From Chitinophagaceae bacterium (GTDB lineage: Bacteria; Bacteroidota; Bacteroidia; Chitinophagales; Chitinophagaceae): a stretch of DNA of 41,964 nt. Made by a program: the position numbers and the translations under genes. Numbering within the stretch: the first letter of the stretch is position 1; every line of letters begins with the position of its first letter. The notes beneath the pieces are model-generated. The model was not told the origin of the DNA and searched no databases. It saw only the letters and a list, made by a program, of their open reading frames with translations. The stretch spans positions 1 through 41,964 of the forward strand of contig JADKKA010000004.1 in NCBI GenBank assembly GCA_016720745.1, in the 5' to 3' direction. Shown one piece after another: positions 8,209 to 18,615 of this stretch.

Positions 8209-10572
8209 TTATTCCAGTATCCGCAGCTTCGCATAATTCAGCATGATCTTCTTCTCGCCATTGTGTTCAAATTTCACAGTGGCGATTGGATTATGCGCTG
8301 CCCCTTCCATTTTCATCACTTCACCAAAACCAAATTTCTGGTGTTCTACTTTTGTCCGGCTTGTAAGTTGGAAGTATCACTGGCTACAAAATCAGCAGAA
8401 GGCGTATGTTCGATGACTTTAGCTACCGTTGTTTTCGTAGCGAGATAAGAGGGTGTAGAACTGGCCGCTTTTTTACCGGGCGCCGGACCATGTTTTTTCT
8501 CCGCATCCCGCACATCATTATTTGAATTATTTCCCCATCCTTTCATTCTGTCAAACCCACTGCCTCCGCCCCAGTGGCTGCCCGACTGATTCTTCAATCC
8601 GCCTCCGGCAAAACTGCGGTCGAGATAATCTTCAGGAATCTCTTCGATAAAGCGGCTTGGTTCATTCTGCACCAGCTGACCAAAACGATAACGGGTATTG
8701 GCATAAGTGATCCATAACCTTTGCTTGGCACGGGTCACCACCACATAAAATAATCTTCTTTCTTCTTCCAGCTCTTCCCGGGTATTGATGGCCATGGCAT
8801 TGGGGAAAAGCATTTCCTCCAGTCCGGCCGCAAACACACAACCAAACTCCAGTCCCTTGGCCGCATGGATGGTCATCAGCTTCACCGTATCCGCATTGGG
8901 ATCTTTTTCATCCGCATCCGTGAGTAATGTGATCTGTTGTAAATAAGAAGCCAGTCCCTTGTCCACCAATTCACCGTCTTCATTATCCGGACTCTCCGTC
9001 CATTCCTTGATAGAGTTCAGTAATTCCTGGATATTCTCATACCGCTGTACACCTTCTGTGCTTTTATCATTGAAGAGTTCCTTCACGAAGTTGGTTTGCT
9101 TACCCACATGGAAAGCCACTTCATAAGCGTTTTGTTTGGTGAGCATACTGGCAAAGCTCTTGATCATGATTACAAATTCATCAATGGCCGATAAAGTGCC
9201 GGCCTTGAAACCATGCATCGCCGCATTGCAAAGCACATCCCACATGGAAATATTTTGCTCATTGGCCACCAGGACCAGTTTGTCTACTGTGGTTTTGCCA
9301 ATACCCCTTGCCGGATAATTGATGATCCGTTTCAGTGCTTCCTCATCTCTGGAGTTGACAATAATCCGCAAATAAGCCACCAGGTCCTTGATTTCCTTGC
9401 GCTGGTAGAAACTGATGCCTCCATAAATGGTATAGGCAATGCCCATGCGGCGGAGGGATTCCTCAAAAGCCCGGCTCTGAGCATTGGTGCGGTAGAGGAT
9501 GGCAAAATCCTTATTGCTGTAATGATTGCGGAGTTTTTGTTCCTGGATACTGTCGGCCACAAATTTTCCTTCGTCATTATCCGTCATCGTGCGGATCAGC
9601 TTGATCTTCTCTCCTTCCTTATTCTCGGTAAAGAGGACTTTCTCGATCTGCCCCTTGTTATTCTTGATCACTTCATTCGCCACATGCAGGATGCTCTTGG
9701 TGCTGCGGTAATTCTGTTCCAGCTTCACCATTTTCACATCATCATAATCTTTGCGGAACTGTAAGATATTCTGGATGGTGGCCCCGCGGAAAGAATAGAT
9801 ACTCTGGGCATCGTCACCCACCACGCATACATTCTCGTGCATGGCGCCCAGGGAGTTTGATCACTTCATACTGGGCGGGGTTGGTATCCTGGTACTCATC
9901 AATCAGGATGTATTTGAACTTGTGTTGGTATTTTGCCAGGGCCTCGGGGACATTCTTCAGCAATTCATAAAACTTCAATAGCAGATCATCGAAATCCATG
10001 GCGCCGTTTTTGAAGCAGCGCTTCACATAGGCATCATAGATCTGTCCGATGGCCGGACGGTTGGCCCGCATGTCTTCCTGCTGCAACCCATAATCGTTTC
10101 GGTATTCTGCAGGGCCCACCAGGGCATTCTTCGCAGAAGAAATTCGGTTATAGACAATATTGGGCTTATAGTGTTTATCGTCGAGGTTGAGTTCGTTGAT
10201 GACAGTCTTCACAACTGATTTGGCATCATCGGTATCATAGATAGTAAAGCTGCGGGGGTAACCGATCTTATCTGCTTCAAAACGCAGGATGCGGGCAAAG
10301 ACGGAGTGGAAAGTACCGATATATAAATTACGGGCTTCCCCGTTGCCGAGGATATGTTCCACCCGCTCTTTCATTTCTTTTGCGGCCTTATTAGTAAAAG
10401 TGAGGGCGAGAATATTGAAAGCGTCCACTCCACCGGCCATCAGGTGGATAATGCGGGTGGTGAGTACCTTGGTTTTGCCGCTACCGGCCCCCGCTACGAT
10501 CATGATTGGTCCGTCTTTATGGAGTACGGCTTCCCGCTGCCGCTCGTTCAGTCCCTGCAAATAATCTAACAT
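8209..10572 (-). CDS. pcrA: UvrD/PcrA-type DNA helicase, two frameshifts
   Basis: Superfamily 1A 3'-5' helicase for repair and replication-conflict resolution. Motifs in order: Q-motif LNERQREAV, Walker A AGAGSGKT (27-34), TFTNKAAKEMKERV (Ia), DEYQDTN (II), GDDAQSIYSFRGA (III), QNYRSTKSIL (IV), TIHAAKGLEF (V) and VVVTRAKQRLWITY (VI). The two halves sit in different frames; removing one C near 9835 joins EVIKLLGAMHENVCVVGDDAQ. A second shift near 8355, in an A-run, opens the C-terminal Tudor-like domain (KVEHQKFGFGEV, ending KIMLNYAKLRILE) with its stop at 8209. Restored length is about 788 residues, normal for the family. Because the gene is generally important, sequence error is more likely than inactivation. 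Confidence 0.92.
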
Positions 10573-10596
10573 GGGCGCAAGTTACGAATTGGGAGT

Positions 10597-10690
10597 TAAC
10601 CGCAGAGAACAGGAGTTCACAGAGTTTTCGCAGAGGGATAAACAAAAAAACGCTACGTAACCTCTAGTTTCTCTTGTTCTCCGCGGTGAA
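10597..10690. repeat. TTMACCGCRGAGAAC inverted-repeat element, copy 2
   Basis: The left arm (TTAACCGCAGAGAACAGGAG) and the reverse complement of the right arm near 10668-10690 (TTCACCGCGGAGAACAAGAG) match with three differences over 20 bases. A second inner pair contains GCAGAGG/CCTCT. Lies between the helicase start and the DUF4476 stop. Confidence 0.7.
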
Positions 10691-10693
10691 CAT

Positions 10694-11419
10694 TTACTTC
10701 CCCGCTATAAAATCAATCAACGCTTTTTTATTCGAACTGAATGTCAGTGCTTCAGACAGACTGAAATAAAGGTTCTTCTCCCAGCATTTATCATATGCGA
10801 ATTTGGCGAGTTCCAGTTTTCTGTCATCTGAAATAAACAAATTCAACAGTTCTTTGATCTGATTGATGCTCAGTGATGCTTCTTTCATACTCACTTTGGC
10901 CATTCTGAGTTTATCATCATCAAAGGTTTCGTTGTTCACAGCTCTTTTGATAATGGCAAACTGAGTAGCATCTGTTTTGTAAATCGTTGGTTCAACGTTT
11001 CTGTTATCCCGGTCGCGATCTCGGTTGCGGTTATCATCATCGGGGTAAGGGTTATTCGTACGATCAGCCCAGTTATCAGTTTCAATATTGCCTTCATCCC
11101 AGCTGGTTTTACCAAAGCGCATCACGGTTATTTCGAGATGTTTCCCGGGATTCAACCGGATATTGGCATCATATACTTTTTCATATTGACCACCGCCTCT
11201 CCAGGAATTTTTCCATTGGAAAATCACCAGCGGATAATTACCGGGTTGCAGGGCCTGGAAAGTGGTGCTGCGATCCTGCAGGGTATATTTATAACCATTC
11301 AGGGTGATACGGATATTGTTGTTGCTGGTGCTGGAAATGGTGAGATTGCTCTTGGGTTGCTGGGCCAGCAGTAAGAGGCTAAAAATGGAACAAAAAATAC
11401 TGAGGATGAATTTTTGCAT
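10694..11419 (-). CDS. Secreted DUF4476 protein
   Basis: 241 residues with a signal peptide (MQKFILSIFCSIFSLLLLAQ). Residues about 20-105 form a beta-rich part (ITLNGYKYTLQDRSTTFQALQPGNYPLVIFQW). A charged low-complexity linker with an Asp/Asn/Arg-only stretch follows. The C-terminal ~95 residues match DUF4476 (FAIIKRAVNNETFDDDKLRMAKVS, SINQIKELLNLFISDDRKLELAKFAYDKC), a helical repeat domain common in Bacteroidota secreted proteins. Function unknown. It is flanked on both sides by copies of the CCGCAGAG repeat. Confidence 0.85.
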   Translation of the reverse strand: MQKFILSIFCSIFSLLLLAQQPKSNLTISSTSNNNIRITLNGYKYTLQDRSTTFQALQPGNYPLVIFQWKNSWRGGGQYEKVYDANIRLNPGKHLEITVMRFGKTSWDEGNIETDNWADRTNNPYPDDDNRNRDRDRDNRNVEPTIYKTDATQFAIIKRAVNNETFDDDKLRMAKVSMKEASLSINQIKELLNLFISDDRKLELAKFAYDKCWEKNLYFSLSEALTFSSNKKALIDFIAGK

Positions 11420-11450
11420 GGGGTGTTTTTATGGTGAACGAATATAGGTT

Positions 11451-11525
11451 ATTAACCGCAGAGAAGTGAGAGCGCAGAGGTTTCGCAGAGAGAGACTTAA
11501 CCGCAATGACGCCAGGGCGCAAAGA
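11451..11525. repeat. CCGCAGAG repeat, copy 3
   Basis: TTAACCGCAGAGAAGTGAGAG followed by CGCAGAGGTTTCGCAGAGAG and a second TTAACCGCAATGACG half. Unlike copies 2, 4 and 5 there is no matching reverse arm, so it is a half-element or direct duplication. Confidence 0.6.
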
Positions 11526-11540
11526 TAGATTCTGGTTTAG

Positions 11541-11576
11541 CCACTTCGTCCTTCGAACTTCGGCCTTCGTATTTCA
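11541..11576. repeat. ACGAAnnnCGAAGTnCGAA short repeat, copy A
   Basis: On the minus strand it reads AAATACGAAGGCCGAAGTTCGAAGGACGAAGTGG in pieces; a related string (ATACGAATGTCGAAGTACGAA) lies at 14512-14532. Both sit just past a stop codon. This one reaches the last codons of the acylase gene. Confidence 0.4.
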
Positions 11577-13629
11577 CTTTGGGTGATAAACCCTTTCTGC
11601 CTTCCGCATCACTTCCCCTTTATCCAGCGTCATCCTTTTCGTCTGTTGCGCCTGGAACATCCCCATCTGATCTTTAAAATGTGGGGAGGCCGGATCCATA
11701 GAGGCGCCGAATGTATTGACGGATTCAATCAAGGGAAGGTTGCCATCCTTTTGATACCTTACAAAACAGATATAAGCATCCCCGCCCGTTACCTTGCGCA
11801 TGCCATTGGTCCAGGGTTCGGAGAAAGAGGGCGTGAGTACATCCGGAAAACCCCAGGCTGGTCTTGCATCATCACCCCGCACCAGTTTCTGGATATCACC
11901 GAGGGTGAGATCAGTTTTCCCGAAATGTTTCATCATATAATCATAGACATACTGGTAAGTGCCAATGGCTTCATGCCGGGTAATTTGTCTGGGCGGACTC
12001 CCTTTTAATTTTTCTGCGAGATAAAAATACATCAGCATAAAAATGCCGGCGCCCTTGCTATCGGCAGTTGCTTTGCGATCCCAGGATCTGAAATTCCGGA
12101 TCAGGGTCCACATACCCGGACTGGTAGATAAATCTGCCGTATCCAGGTTCAGCATGCTGTCGATACCATAGATATACTTTAATTGTTGCGGTAGTTGCTG
12201 GTCAAACTTGATTTGTTTGAACCGGGTATAATCTACTTTATCGCCATTGATCAGTTCGGTTACCCGCTGGCTGCGGTTATTATGATAGGTTTCATAACCA
12301 TCGTTGAGATCATAACCTTTGGGACTCAGGTTATATTTTGGATCAGTAGCCAGAAAGGGAGAATGATTGGTATTGAATAAATAGCCCGAGGGCGGATTGA
12401 TATATTGTGGGAGTTCGTTCACGGTTTTAAATTCCGTCCATAAGGTTTTGCTGGTATTCCCCGGAAGGGTGCTCTTCCAGTGGAAGCTGGTATCGGGATT
12501 CCGGCGGGGCATTTTTCCCATTGCTGATATAGAAGATCGTATCGTATCGATCGGCATAGGTAATATTGAACATGGGCAGGGGAAGTCATGCGCAGGGCAC
12601 TGTAGAACTCGGTAAAGTTTTTGCTTTATTCATCCGGTACCATTGTTCCAGGGCCTTGATATCCATCAATGCAGGAACTCGGAGGGAGAATGTGCCGTTC
12701 TTTGTCTTGAGGGTTGGACCATATTTACTCCACCAGATTTTTTTACCAATGCGTATAGGGATGCCTTTTACTTTCAGTCTTGCCTTATTCTCTTCCAGTG
12801 TGATCCATTGTCCGTCGAACTCGTACTGGTTTTTATTGGCGGGATTCATTTTAAGTTGAAATAGATCTATCTTATCCTGGTAGTTCACGGTATGTGCCCA
12901 GCCCAGGTTTTCGTTGGTGCCATGGAAAATCAGGCAACCGCCGGGGAAGAGTCCGCCAAGCATATTCCATCCCTGTTCGCTTTGCAGGTGGGCTTCATAG
13001 AAGGCAACCGGACCGGTATTCGGCTGGTGGGCATTGATAGCCAGAAAGGATTCACCGGTTGTAGTCTTTACCGAATTCATGGCAAAGGCATTGGATCCAT
13101 CGGTATTAAATCCAGGGAGTGTGGCTACTTTACCACCCAGAATTTGCGGCAGGATAGCATCCACACCACAAAATAGACTGACGGAAAAAACCACGGCCGT
13201 CATATATTCCTTTTCATTAAAGGGAAATGCTTTTTTGTATTTGACTTTGGAAGGATTGGCTTTGGCATAGGCATTTAAGCCGGCCACATACCCTTTGATC
13301 AGTTCCAGAAAATCCGGACTCAGGGTATGCCATTGTTCATCCACGGTTTGGCGACAGCGCAGGAGCTGGATTACATAATCGGCCTCGGCTCCTTTGCGGC
13401 CGAGACCGGTCCCCAGTTTGGCCTTGCCACTCAGTACCACCATTTGCAGGGTTTCAAAATCATCCTCGGCATGGGCCCAGGCGATTCCATAAGCCACTTC
13501 CGGATCGGTGGGAGCGAAAATATGCGGTACACCGAAGGAATCGCGGGCGATGTTGATGCGATCGGGATTGATCTGTGCCCGGGAGATAAAGCTGTTGGCT
13601 ATAAGGAGAAAAAGGAGTAATTTTTTCAT
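11574..13629 (-). CDS. Penicillin acylase family (Ntn) hydrolase, frameshifted mid-gene
   Basis: A periplasmic N-terminal-nucleophile amidohydrolase. The signal peptide is MKKLLLFLLIANSFISRAQ. The alpha-chain signature INIARDSFGVPHIFAPTDPEVAYGIAWAHAEDDF follows. The G-S-N cleavage site is at residues 178-180 (TDGSNAFAMNS), so Ser179 would be the nucleophile after self-cleavage; GGCLIFHGTNENLGWAHTVN is the usual beta-chain oxyanion region. Between 12510 and 12640 the frame breaks about three times; reading pieces recovers EFYSALRMTSPA and MFNITYADRYDTIFYISNGK, typical of the family. The C-terminal frame 11574-12557 is intact. Substrates in this family include beta-lactams and acyl-homoserine lactones; the substrate here cannot be named. 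Confidence 0.87.
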
Positions 13630-13797
13630 GGGGGGAAGTTAGGGAATTGGGGGCATGTGTACTACAACTGCATATGAAGAATAACTATACGCTTAGGCAA
13701 ATGAATTTTTGAAATTTCAAAACAATGAGCGTTCTATAAGTTAATTTTTTTTATTGGTACTTATTATTAAGCTATTTCAAATTTTAAAATTATCCAC

Positions 13798-14502
13798 TTG
13801 CAAAATAATTTTTCACTCCACGGCTTCTCCCTTCACCCCAATATCTACACGCCAGAGGAAATCCAATTGATCCTTTACGCTATTAATCAAACCAATACCT
13901 CCAATCCAACCTTTCGCAAATCCGCAGACTTATTTGCCATTCGGCAGTTTTTGAAAGAGCTGCCCGAAACAATCCATTTGATTTTTACTGAGCAACTGAA
14001 AACACTGATCCGGGAACAAATAGGAATGGATTATTTTGTGGTGAAGAGTATTTATTTTGACAAGCCCGCCTTATCGAACTGGTATGTGTCATACCATCAG
14101 GACCTGACCATTTCAGTAGATAAAAAACTGGAACTACCGGGCTATGGACCCTGGACTGTAAAGCAAAACCAGTTTGCCGTGCAAGCGCCCGTGGAATTGC
14201 TGGAGCAGATTACAACGATCCGGATTCATCTGGATGATACCGATGAAAACAACGGGGCTTTACGTGTTATTCCCGGTTCTCATCTCAAAAAGATTTACCG
14301 GCCAGAGCAAATTAACTGGGAGGAAGAAACAGAACTCAGTTGTGCGGTACCTGCTGGCGGAGTGATGATCATGAAGCCTCTTCTTTTGCATAGCTCAGGC
14401 AGATCTACCAATGAACAGAAAAGAAGAGTTGTACATATTGAATTGTGCAATAAGCACTTACCAGATGGAATAGAGTGGGCGGAAAGGTTGGAGATTGAGT
14501 GA
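13798..14502 (+). CDS. Phytanoyl-CoA dioxygenase (PhyH) family protein
   Basis: A 234-residue Fe(II)/2-oxoglutarate-dependent oxygenase. The metal triad is visible: H100 and D102 in SYHQDLTISV and H198 in LLLHSSGRS, with R210 nearby for 2-oxoglutarate. RIHLDDTDENNGALRVIPGSHL is the family signature. The substrate is unknown. The only in-frame start that keeps the N-terminus is TTG at 13798, since a stop precedes it closely and no ATG is available. Either TTG is used or the true ATG was lost to an indel in the AT-rich leader. Divergent from the acylase gene across 168 bp. Confidence 0.85.
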   Translation: MQNNFSLHGFSLHPNIYTPEEIQLILYAINQTNTSNPTFRKSADLFAIRQFLKELPETIHLIFTEQLKTLIREQIGMDYFVVKSIYFDKPALSNWYVSYHQDLTISVDKKLELPGYGPWTVKQNQFAVQAPVELLEQITTIRIHLDDTDENNGALRVIPGSHLKKIYRPEQINWEEETELSCAVPAGGVMIMKPLLLHSSGRSTNEQKRRVVHIELCNKHLPDGIEWAERLEIE

Positions 14503-14509
14503 AAAACTC

Positions 14510-14534
14510 AAATACGAATGTCGAAGTACGAAAT
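14510..14534. repeat. ACGAAnnnCGAAGTnCGAA short repeat, copy B
   Basis: ATACGAATGTCGAAGTACGAA begins just past the PhyH stop codon; it is related to 11541-11576. The rest of the 14535-14774 gap is AT-rich and shows no gene. Confidence 0.4.
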
Positions 14535-14774
14535 GGAGGGTTACCCAGGTTCAAAACATACTAGTATTAGACTTACACCCAAATTCTGCTTCCATTCTAT
14601 ATAACTTGAGTCATACAGCATAAATCCCGTTTGCTGCCGGAACTTAAGTTTACTCAATATAACCCCATATAACCGGGATTTGAAAGCAGTTTTGTAACTG
14701 GTTAAGGGGAAATTGACATTTTAATTTATATTTAAATAACCATCTGGAAAATTATACATTACCAAGTTTCGCTC

Positions 14775-15894
14775 ATGTCAATCAAACCCACTTTAGACCT
14801 TCTAGTATACATTTTTAACAATTGGAAATCTATAAAAACTCATTTTACAAAAAAAGAATTCTTAAATGAAGATGTTAGTTTCCTACAAGAGGTGTATGAC
14901 AAAGAAATTACTGCAGGCAAAGAAATTCCGTATTCCATTATATCGAGATTTTATACCGGAAATGTGTCAGAAACCCTTGATCAGGTTCAAAAAATAAAAT
15001 TAACAATGGAAAGGGGGAAATTTCAATTGAAAGTCCCGAATAACACAATCCAGTCATTTCAAGCCAAAGCGTACGAGGCGTTTAAAAATAAGATGAGTAA
15101 CGATGGATCTATCGTTCGATTGTCCAGGCTAAATATCAATGTTAATAATGAAATACTAGAGTTAAAAATGCAACACGCTAAGTACAGTGATCAGGTAAAA
15201 TCTAATCTAACACTTGACTGGGCTGCCCATGGAATTAAAGGATTTTCAACTTTGAGAAATTATTTAACTGATAAGTACGGTAATAAGCTACCCCCTTTAT
15301 CATGTGGGTTGCTGGCTAATACGATTGGTATTTCCTGCATTTTATATTTTAAAAAAGGGAAACACTATGTACCCTACCTGCCTAAAAGATCGAAATATAA
15401 ACCACTCATTCACTCCACTAAAAAAAGTCTAGCTTTATTTGAAGGAGGCATACATGTTACAGCATCCGGAGCTTTGGATTTCCCTCAAGATTTTAAACAG
15501 GGAGAAAGTCTCAGTTTTTGTGAATTTATTTTGGAGGATATGTACCGGGAAATATATGAGGAGGTTGGAATCACAAAGAAATATATTCAGGAGTTGGTTC
15601 CTTTGGCCTTTACGAGAGAATTATTGCGGGCCGGTAAACCACAGATTTTTTTCTGGTCTTTTAATAGATTCAGTGAACGAAGAAGAGTTATTAAAGTTCA
15701 GAACGCAATCCATACTGAGACAAAAGAAAAACAAACGGGAGAAAATAGAAATTGAAAATAAATCACTTGTTATTTATGATATGGAGGATCTGCTCAGGGA
15801 ATCGAGTATTCATGGATTAACAATTGAGGCCATCGGAAATTTATTTTTTAGCCAGGAATATATCGCTGATAAGAATAAACTCCTTTCAAGCTAA
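14775..15894 (+). CDS. Nudix-like protein of unknown role, one frameshift
   Basis: About 370 residues once the two frames are joined near 15675 (FFWSFNRFS then EEELLKFRTQSILRQ). The N-terminal ~180 residues are helical and unrecognised (LDLLVYIFNNWKSIKTHFTKKEF). The middle has a beta segment (GISCILYFKKGKHYVPYLPKRS) like the first strands of a Nudix fold. A near-canonical Nudix box follows: E250-x7-R258-E-I-Y-E262-E263-V-G265, with the leading Gly one residue out of register (G243). The C-terminus is helical (IYDMEDLLRESSIHGLTIEAIGNLFFSQEY). It is AT-richer than its neighbours and has its own AT-rich leader, which suggests accessory DNA. The substrate is unknown. Confidence 0.65.
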
Positions 15895-15935
15895 CTTATT
15901 ACTTTACCTTAGTTAAGCATCATTCAAACCACCCC

Positions 15936-16445
15936 ATGTCCACCCGCAGCAAATTCATCCTGTTCTCCGGCATTCTTTTACTGGCTTTTGGCATCAGCAG
16001 CCGGCTGATTCCTGTTTATTTTTTCTGGGAAAGCCGGATCCTGGGCTGGATCGTTCTGATCATGGCCCTGCTCTCATATTGGTTTGACCTGCGCAAAAGC
16101 AGGATACAAAAGGGAAAGAAAACCATCTGGGTTATGATTGGCATTGTAGTGCTGATCCTTTTTCTGGTGATTGCACCTGTTACCATGTATCTGCTTAAAA
16201 ATTCTGATGCATACCAGGCTGCCACTGATGAACTGGAGAACGATAAAAGATTAAGGGAAGAAATAGGGACTATCCAGGGTTTTGGATTGTTTCCCCTTGG
16301 CAGCGTACAAATCAGCAGCAGGAACGGAGAAGAAAGCGGCAGTGCCAGTTTTCAGCTTATTGTGATGGGAAGCAAAAAGTATAAGGATGTGGTGATTGAT
16401 CTGGTGAAGCAAGAAGGCGGATTTTGGAAAGTAATTGAAAGATAA
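15936..16445 (+). CDS. Coa1-like membrane protein (cytochrome oxidase assembly factor 1 family)
   Basis: 169 residues. Two N-terminal membrane helices (FILFSGILLLAFGISSRLI; ILGWIVLIMALLSYWF) are followed by a third (TIWVMIGIVVLILFLVIAPVTMYLL). A C-terminal soluble domain begins SDAYQAATDELENDKRLREEIGTIQGFGLFPLGSVQ and ends YKDVVIDLVKQEGGFWKVIER. The A-x8-N...L/V-x-G spacing and the final W-K-V strand match the Coa1/Tim21-like fold seen in bacterial proteins labelled cytochrome oxidase complex assembly protein 1 family. A role in oxidase assembly is not established for bacterial members. Confidence 0.65.
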   Translation: MSTRSKFILFSGILLLAFGISSRLIPVYFFWESRILGWIVLIMALLSYWFDLRKSRIQKGKKTIWVMIGIVVLILFLVIAPVTMYLLKNSDAYQAATDELENDKRLREEIGTIQGFGLFPLGSVQISSRNGEESGSASFQLIVMGSKKYKDVVIDLVKQEGGFWKVIER

Positions 16446-16979
16446 AGCTCATATTTTATTACTAACAGAGATACAGATCGGGTGAAGTGTTAGCTACCAG
16501 GAAAGACACAGTGTGCGCAGTGGTTTCATTTTTTGCAGCATTTTGTTGTGCCCCGCCGGGGCACTGTTCCCTCATCATGCACCCTTTGTTACCGAGGTTT
16601 TGCCCCGCTGGGGCATGCAGAAATAGATGAAGGGCAATATTGACCAGGCTTCTTTTACTACGGCAGACGAGCAGTGTGACATGAGAAGCGGCAGTTTGAT
16701 AGTCCCACTTCGACAAGCTCAGTGTGACAACAAGCGAACACCTCAACCAATAGCGCTGGATAACAGCCACCCGATAAATTCATCCAAAAAAAAGAAACAG
16801 CTCAGGGAGATAAACCCCCGCTACAAAGCATATCCCACTAGCCACTTGCTACTCGCCATTCACCACCCCCTCTATCAACCGATCCCAATCATAGAGATAA
16901 ACCAACGTATCAAAGAAAGCCCCACTAGCCACTTGCTACTCGCCTTACTTCCTTTTACTCGCCAGGTATTTTTCTGCAA
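16446..16979. repeat. Gene-free repeat nest
   Basis: No gene seen. It contains two near-identical hairpins TGCCCC-GCY-GGGGCA (16549-16563 and 16601-16615, 52 bp apart), a CTTCGACAAGCTCAGTGTGAC string at 16708-16728 of a type scattered widely in Bacteroidota genomes, and two degenerate units sharing the exact 24-base core that begins CCCACTAGCCACTTGC (16834-16857 and 16921-16944, 87 bp apart). The similarity of the last pair extends left to AGATAAACC. Confidence 0.65.
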
Positions 16980-18490
16980 TCACTTCCCCATCCCCTTCTT
17001 ATACACTTTACTCTCCACCCATGAAATAATATCCAGGTAAGCAAAGGACCGTGTCTGGAAACGGTCTTTTTCGAGGTGCTTGATGGTATGCAATAATTTT
17101 TCAAACTCGGGAATGAGCTGGCGGGGACTGAGTGGCATGGATTGCCTTAAGAATTTAAACATGGCCTGCTCCACTGCTGTGAGGTTTTTCATTTTTAACA
17201 TGAAGCGATACACTGATTTGCTCAGTGATTCCATCAGCATATCATTCCCCAGTTCAAAATGTGCCATGAGATGTAATACACGGGCATAACACTGCAGATC
17301 AATCCGCAGGTTGGTATTGTCGTTGATGATCTTCTGCAAATAATCAATACAGGTATCATAATCACCACTGCCAAAATACATGGTGGCGAATTTGTAGTTG
17401 AGCACCAGTACCCGGTGACGATCGAGGAATAAATCATTCTGCTCCAGTTCCTGTTCAATTCCCGGAATGATGGTGAGTCCTTCCTTAAATGATCCCCGCA
17501 TGAAATGCTGGTTGATCCGGGCCTGACTGATATAAATAAATGCCTGTATCCTGAAGTTATCGTGATCCCTCACCCTGTCCGTCTGTGCCAGCTGCTCAAA
17601 CTGCTGCAGGGCCCGTTCAAACTCACGGTGATTACGCAAATCAAAATGCGCATTGAGCAGATAATGCATGGCTTTGATGTGGTGACTGGTCTCCACCCTT
17701 TTCATCAATGGAAATTCTTCAAACAGATCCACCTGCTTTTGTGCATAGCGATAGTACTGTAAAAATCCTGGCGGATAAATGCATACCAGGTATAGCTCTG
17801 GTAGAAATACAATCTCTCGTAAAAACCTGTCTCCTTACCCGCCCCACTTGGAAGGTTCTGGGTCATGAACTTGCGGATATCCTTTTCATCATACTCATCA
17901 CGGGCATGACCATTCTGCACAAACCAACTGAATAATTTGAGCGATAAGTTAGATAAACGGGTGACTTTATCAATCTGGTTATTGACTTCATTGGCCTCCG
18001 CTGATAAAGAATCCGCCCGGTCCTCCATACTGCGGGTGATATGCAATCCCTCAATTCTTTTTTCGAGGGCCAGTAGTTGCGGGAGGAAATAATATTTCTG
18101 ATTACTACGGGCCGTTTCCTTAGCCTTGTCAATGATGCGCAGGCTTTGTATAAATAATCCTTTCTTATAAAGGATATGCGCATAATCGAACTGCTCGTTC
18201 AGCTGCAGGTCCAGACTATCAGAACTTTTCAGCAATCGCAGACTGGCCAGGATCTGTTTGTACAAATGGATTTTAAGATTGGAGAGCTGAGGCTTGGTCA
18301 CATCCTTCAACTTTTTAAGCAGGGCTTTTTCTTCGTAGTCGGACTGCTTATCCAGAGCATCAAATAAACGCACGATTTTCAGGTCCGTATTGCCCGAACT
18401 CCGGTTGATATAGAGCTTGAAATGGCGTTTTTCCGCCTTTTCAAGGGATTTGATGAGCTGAAATACTATGTCATTTGTGCGGTTGGGCAT
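16980..18490 (-). CDS. Conserved helical-repeat protein, one frameshift
   Basis: Unnamed Bacteroidota family; I recognise the conserved start (MPNRTNDIVFQLIKSLEKAEKRHFKLYI) but know no function. It is almost wholly helical with TPR-like repeats: DLQLNEQFDYAHILYKKGLFIQSLRIIDKAKETARSNQ, LSNLSLKLFSWFVQNG, FRIQAFIYISQARINQHFMRGSFKEG, LVLNYKFATMYFGSGDYDTCIDYLQKI. Two frames join near 17720, where an inserted base separates FIRQDFYSTIAMHK from VDLFEEFPLMKRVETSHH. No signal peptide, so cytoplasmic. Start at 18490 or 18493 is preferred over 18541 because conservation begins at PNRTNDIVF. The stop at 16980 may also be a shift, since reading on gives VIAEKYLASK. Confidence 0.7.
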
Positions 18491-18579
18491 CATACCGGGT
18501 TTTTCCTGAAATCCGCTCCCAGTAAGGCTTTCACGGTCCATACCCCCCCTTAGGCATGCTGAAATACAGCCGTAATTGG

Positions 18580-18611
18580 TTTGAAGGACAAAATGCGGTA
18601 GCCTACTTTTG
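18580..18611 (+). promoter_or_regulatory. Strong Bacteroidota promoter for a candidate ncRNA
   Basis: TTTG (18580-18583), 20-bp spacer, TACTTTTG (18604-18611): a full match to the -33/-7 consensus. Predicted transcription start is about 18615-18618, and no open reading frame follows. Confidence 0.65.
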
Positions 18612-18615
18612 AGTC

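Noticed and set aside
9213..9764. Plus-strand open frame of 183 codons
   Set aside because: Antisense shadow of the PcrA/UvrD helicase; composition is not protein-like.
9800..9860. Helicase frameshift as programmed frameshifting
   Set aside because: No slippery heptamer or downstream pseudoknot was evident, and many other genes here show the same kind of single-base break.
11574..13629. Quorum-quenching acyl-homoserine-lactone acylase
   Set aside because: The fold is penicillin acylase family, but substrate cannot be assigned from the visible motifs, so I kept the general name.
16834..16944. Repeated 24-base core resembling a CRISPR repeat pair
   Set aside because: Only two copies, similarity extends into the flanks, and no cas gene is present; it is a degenerate tandem repeat.
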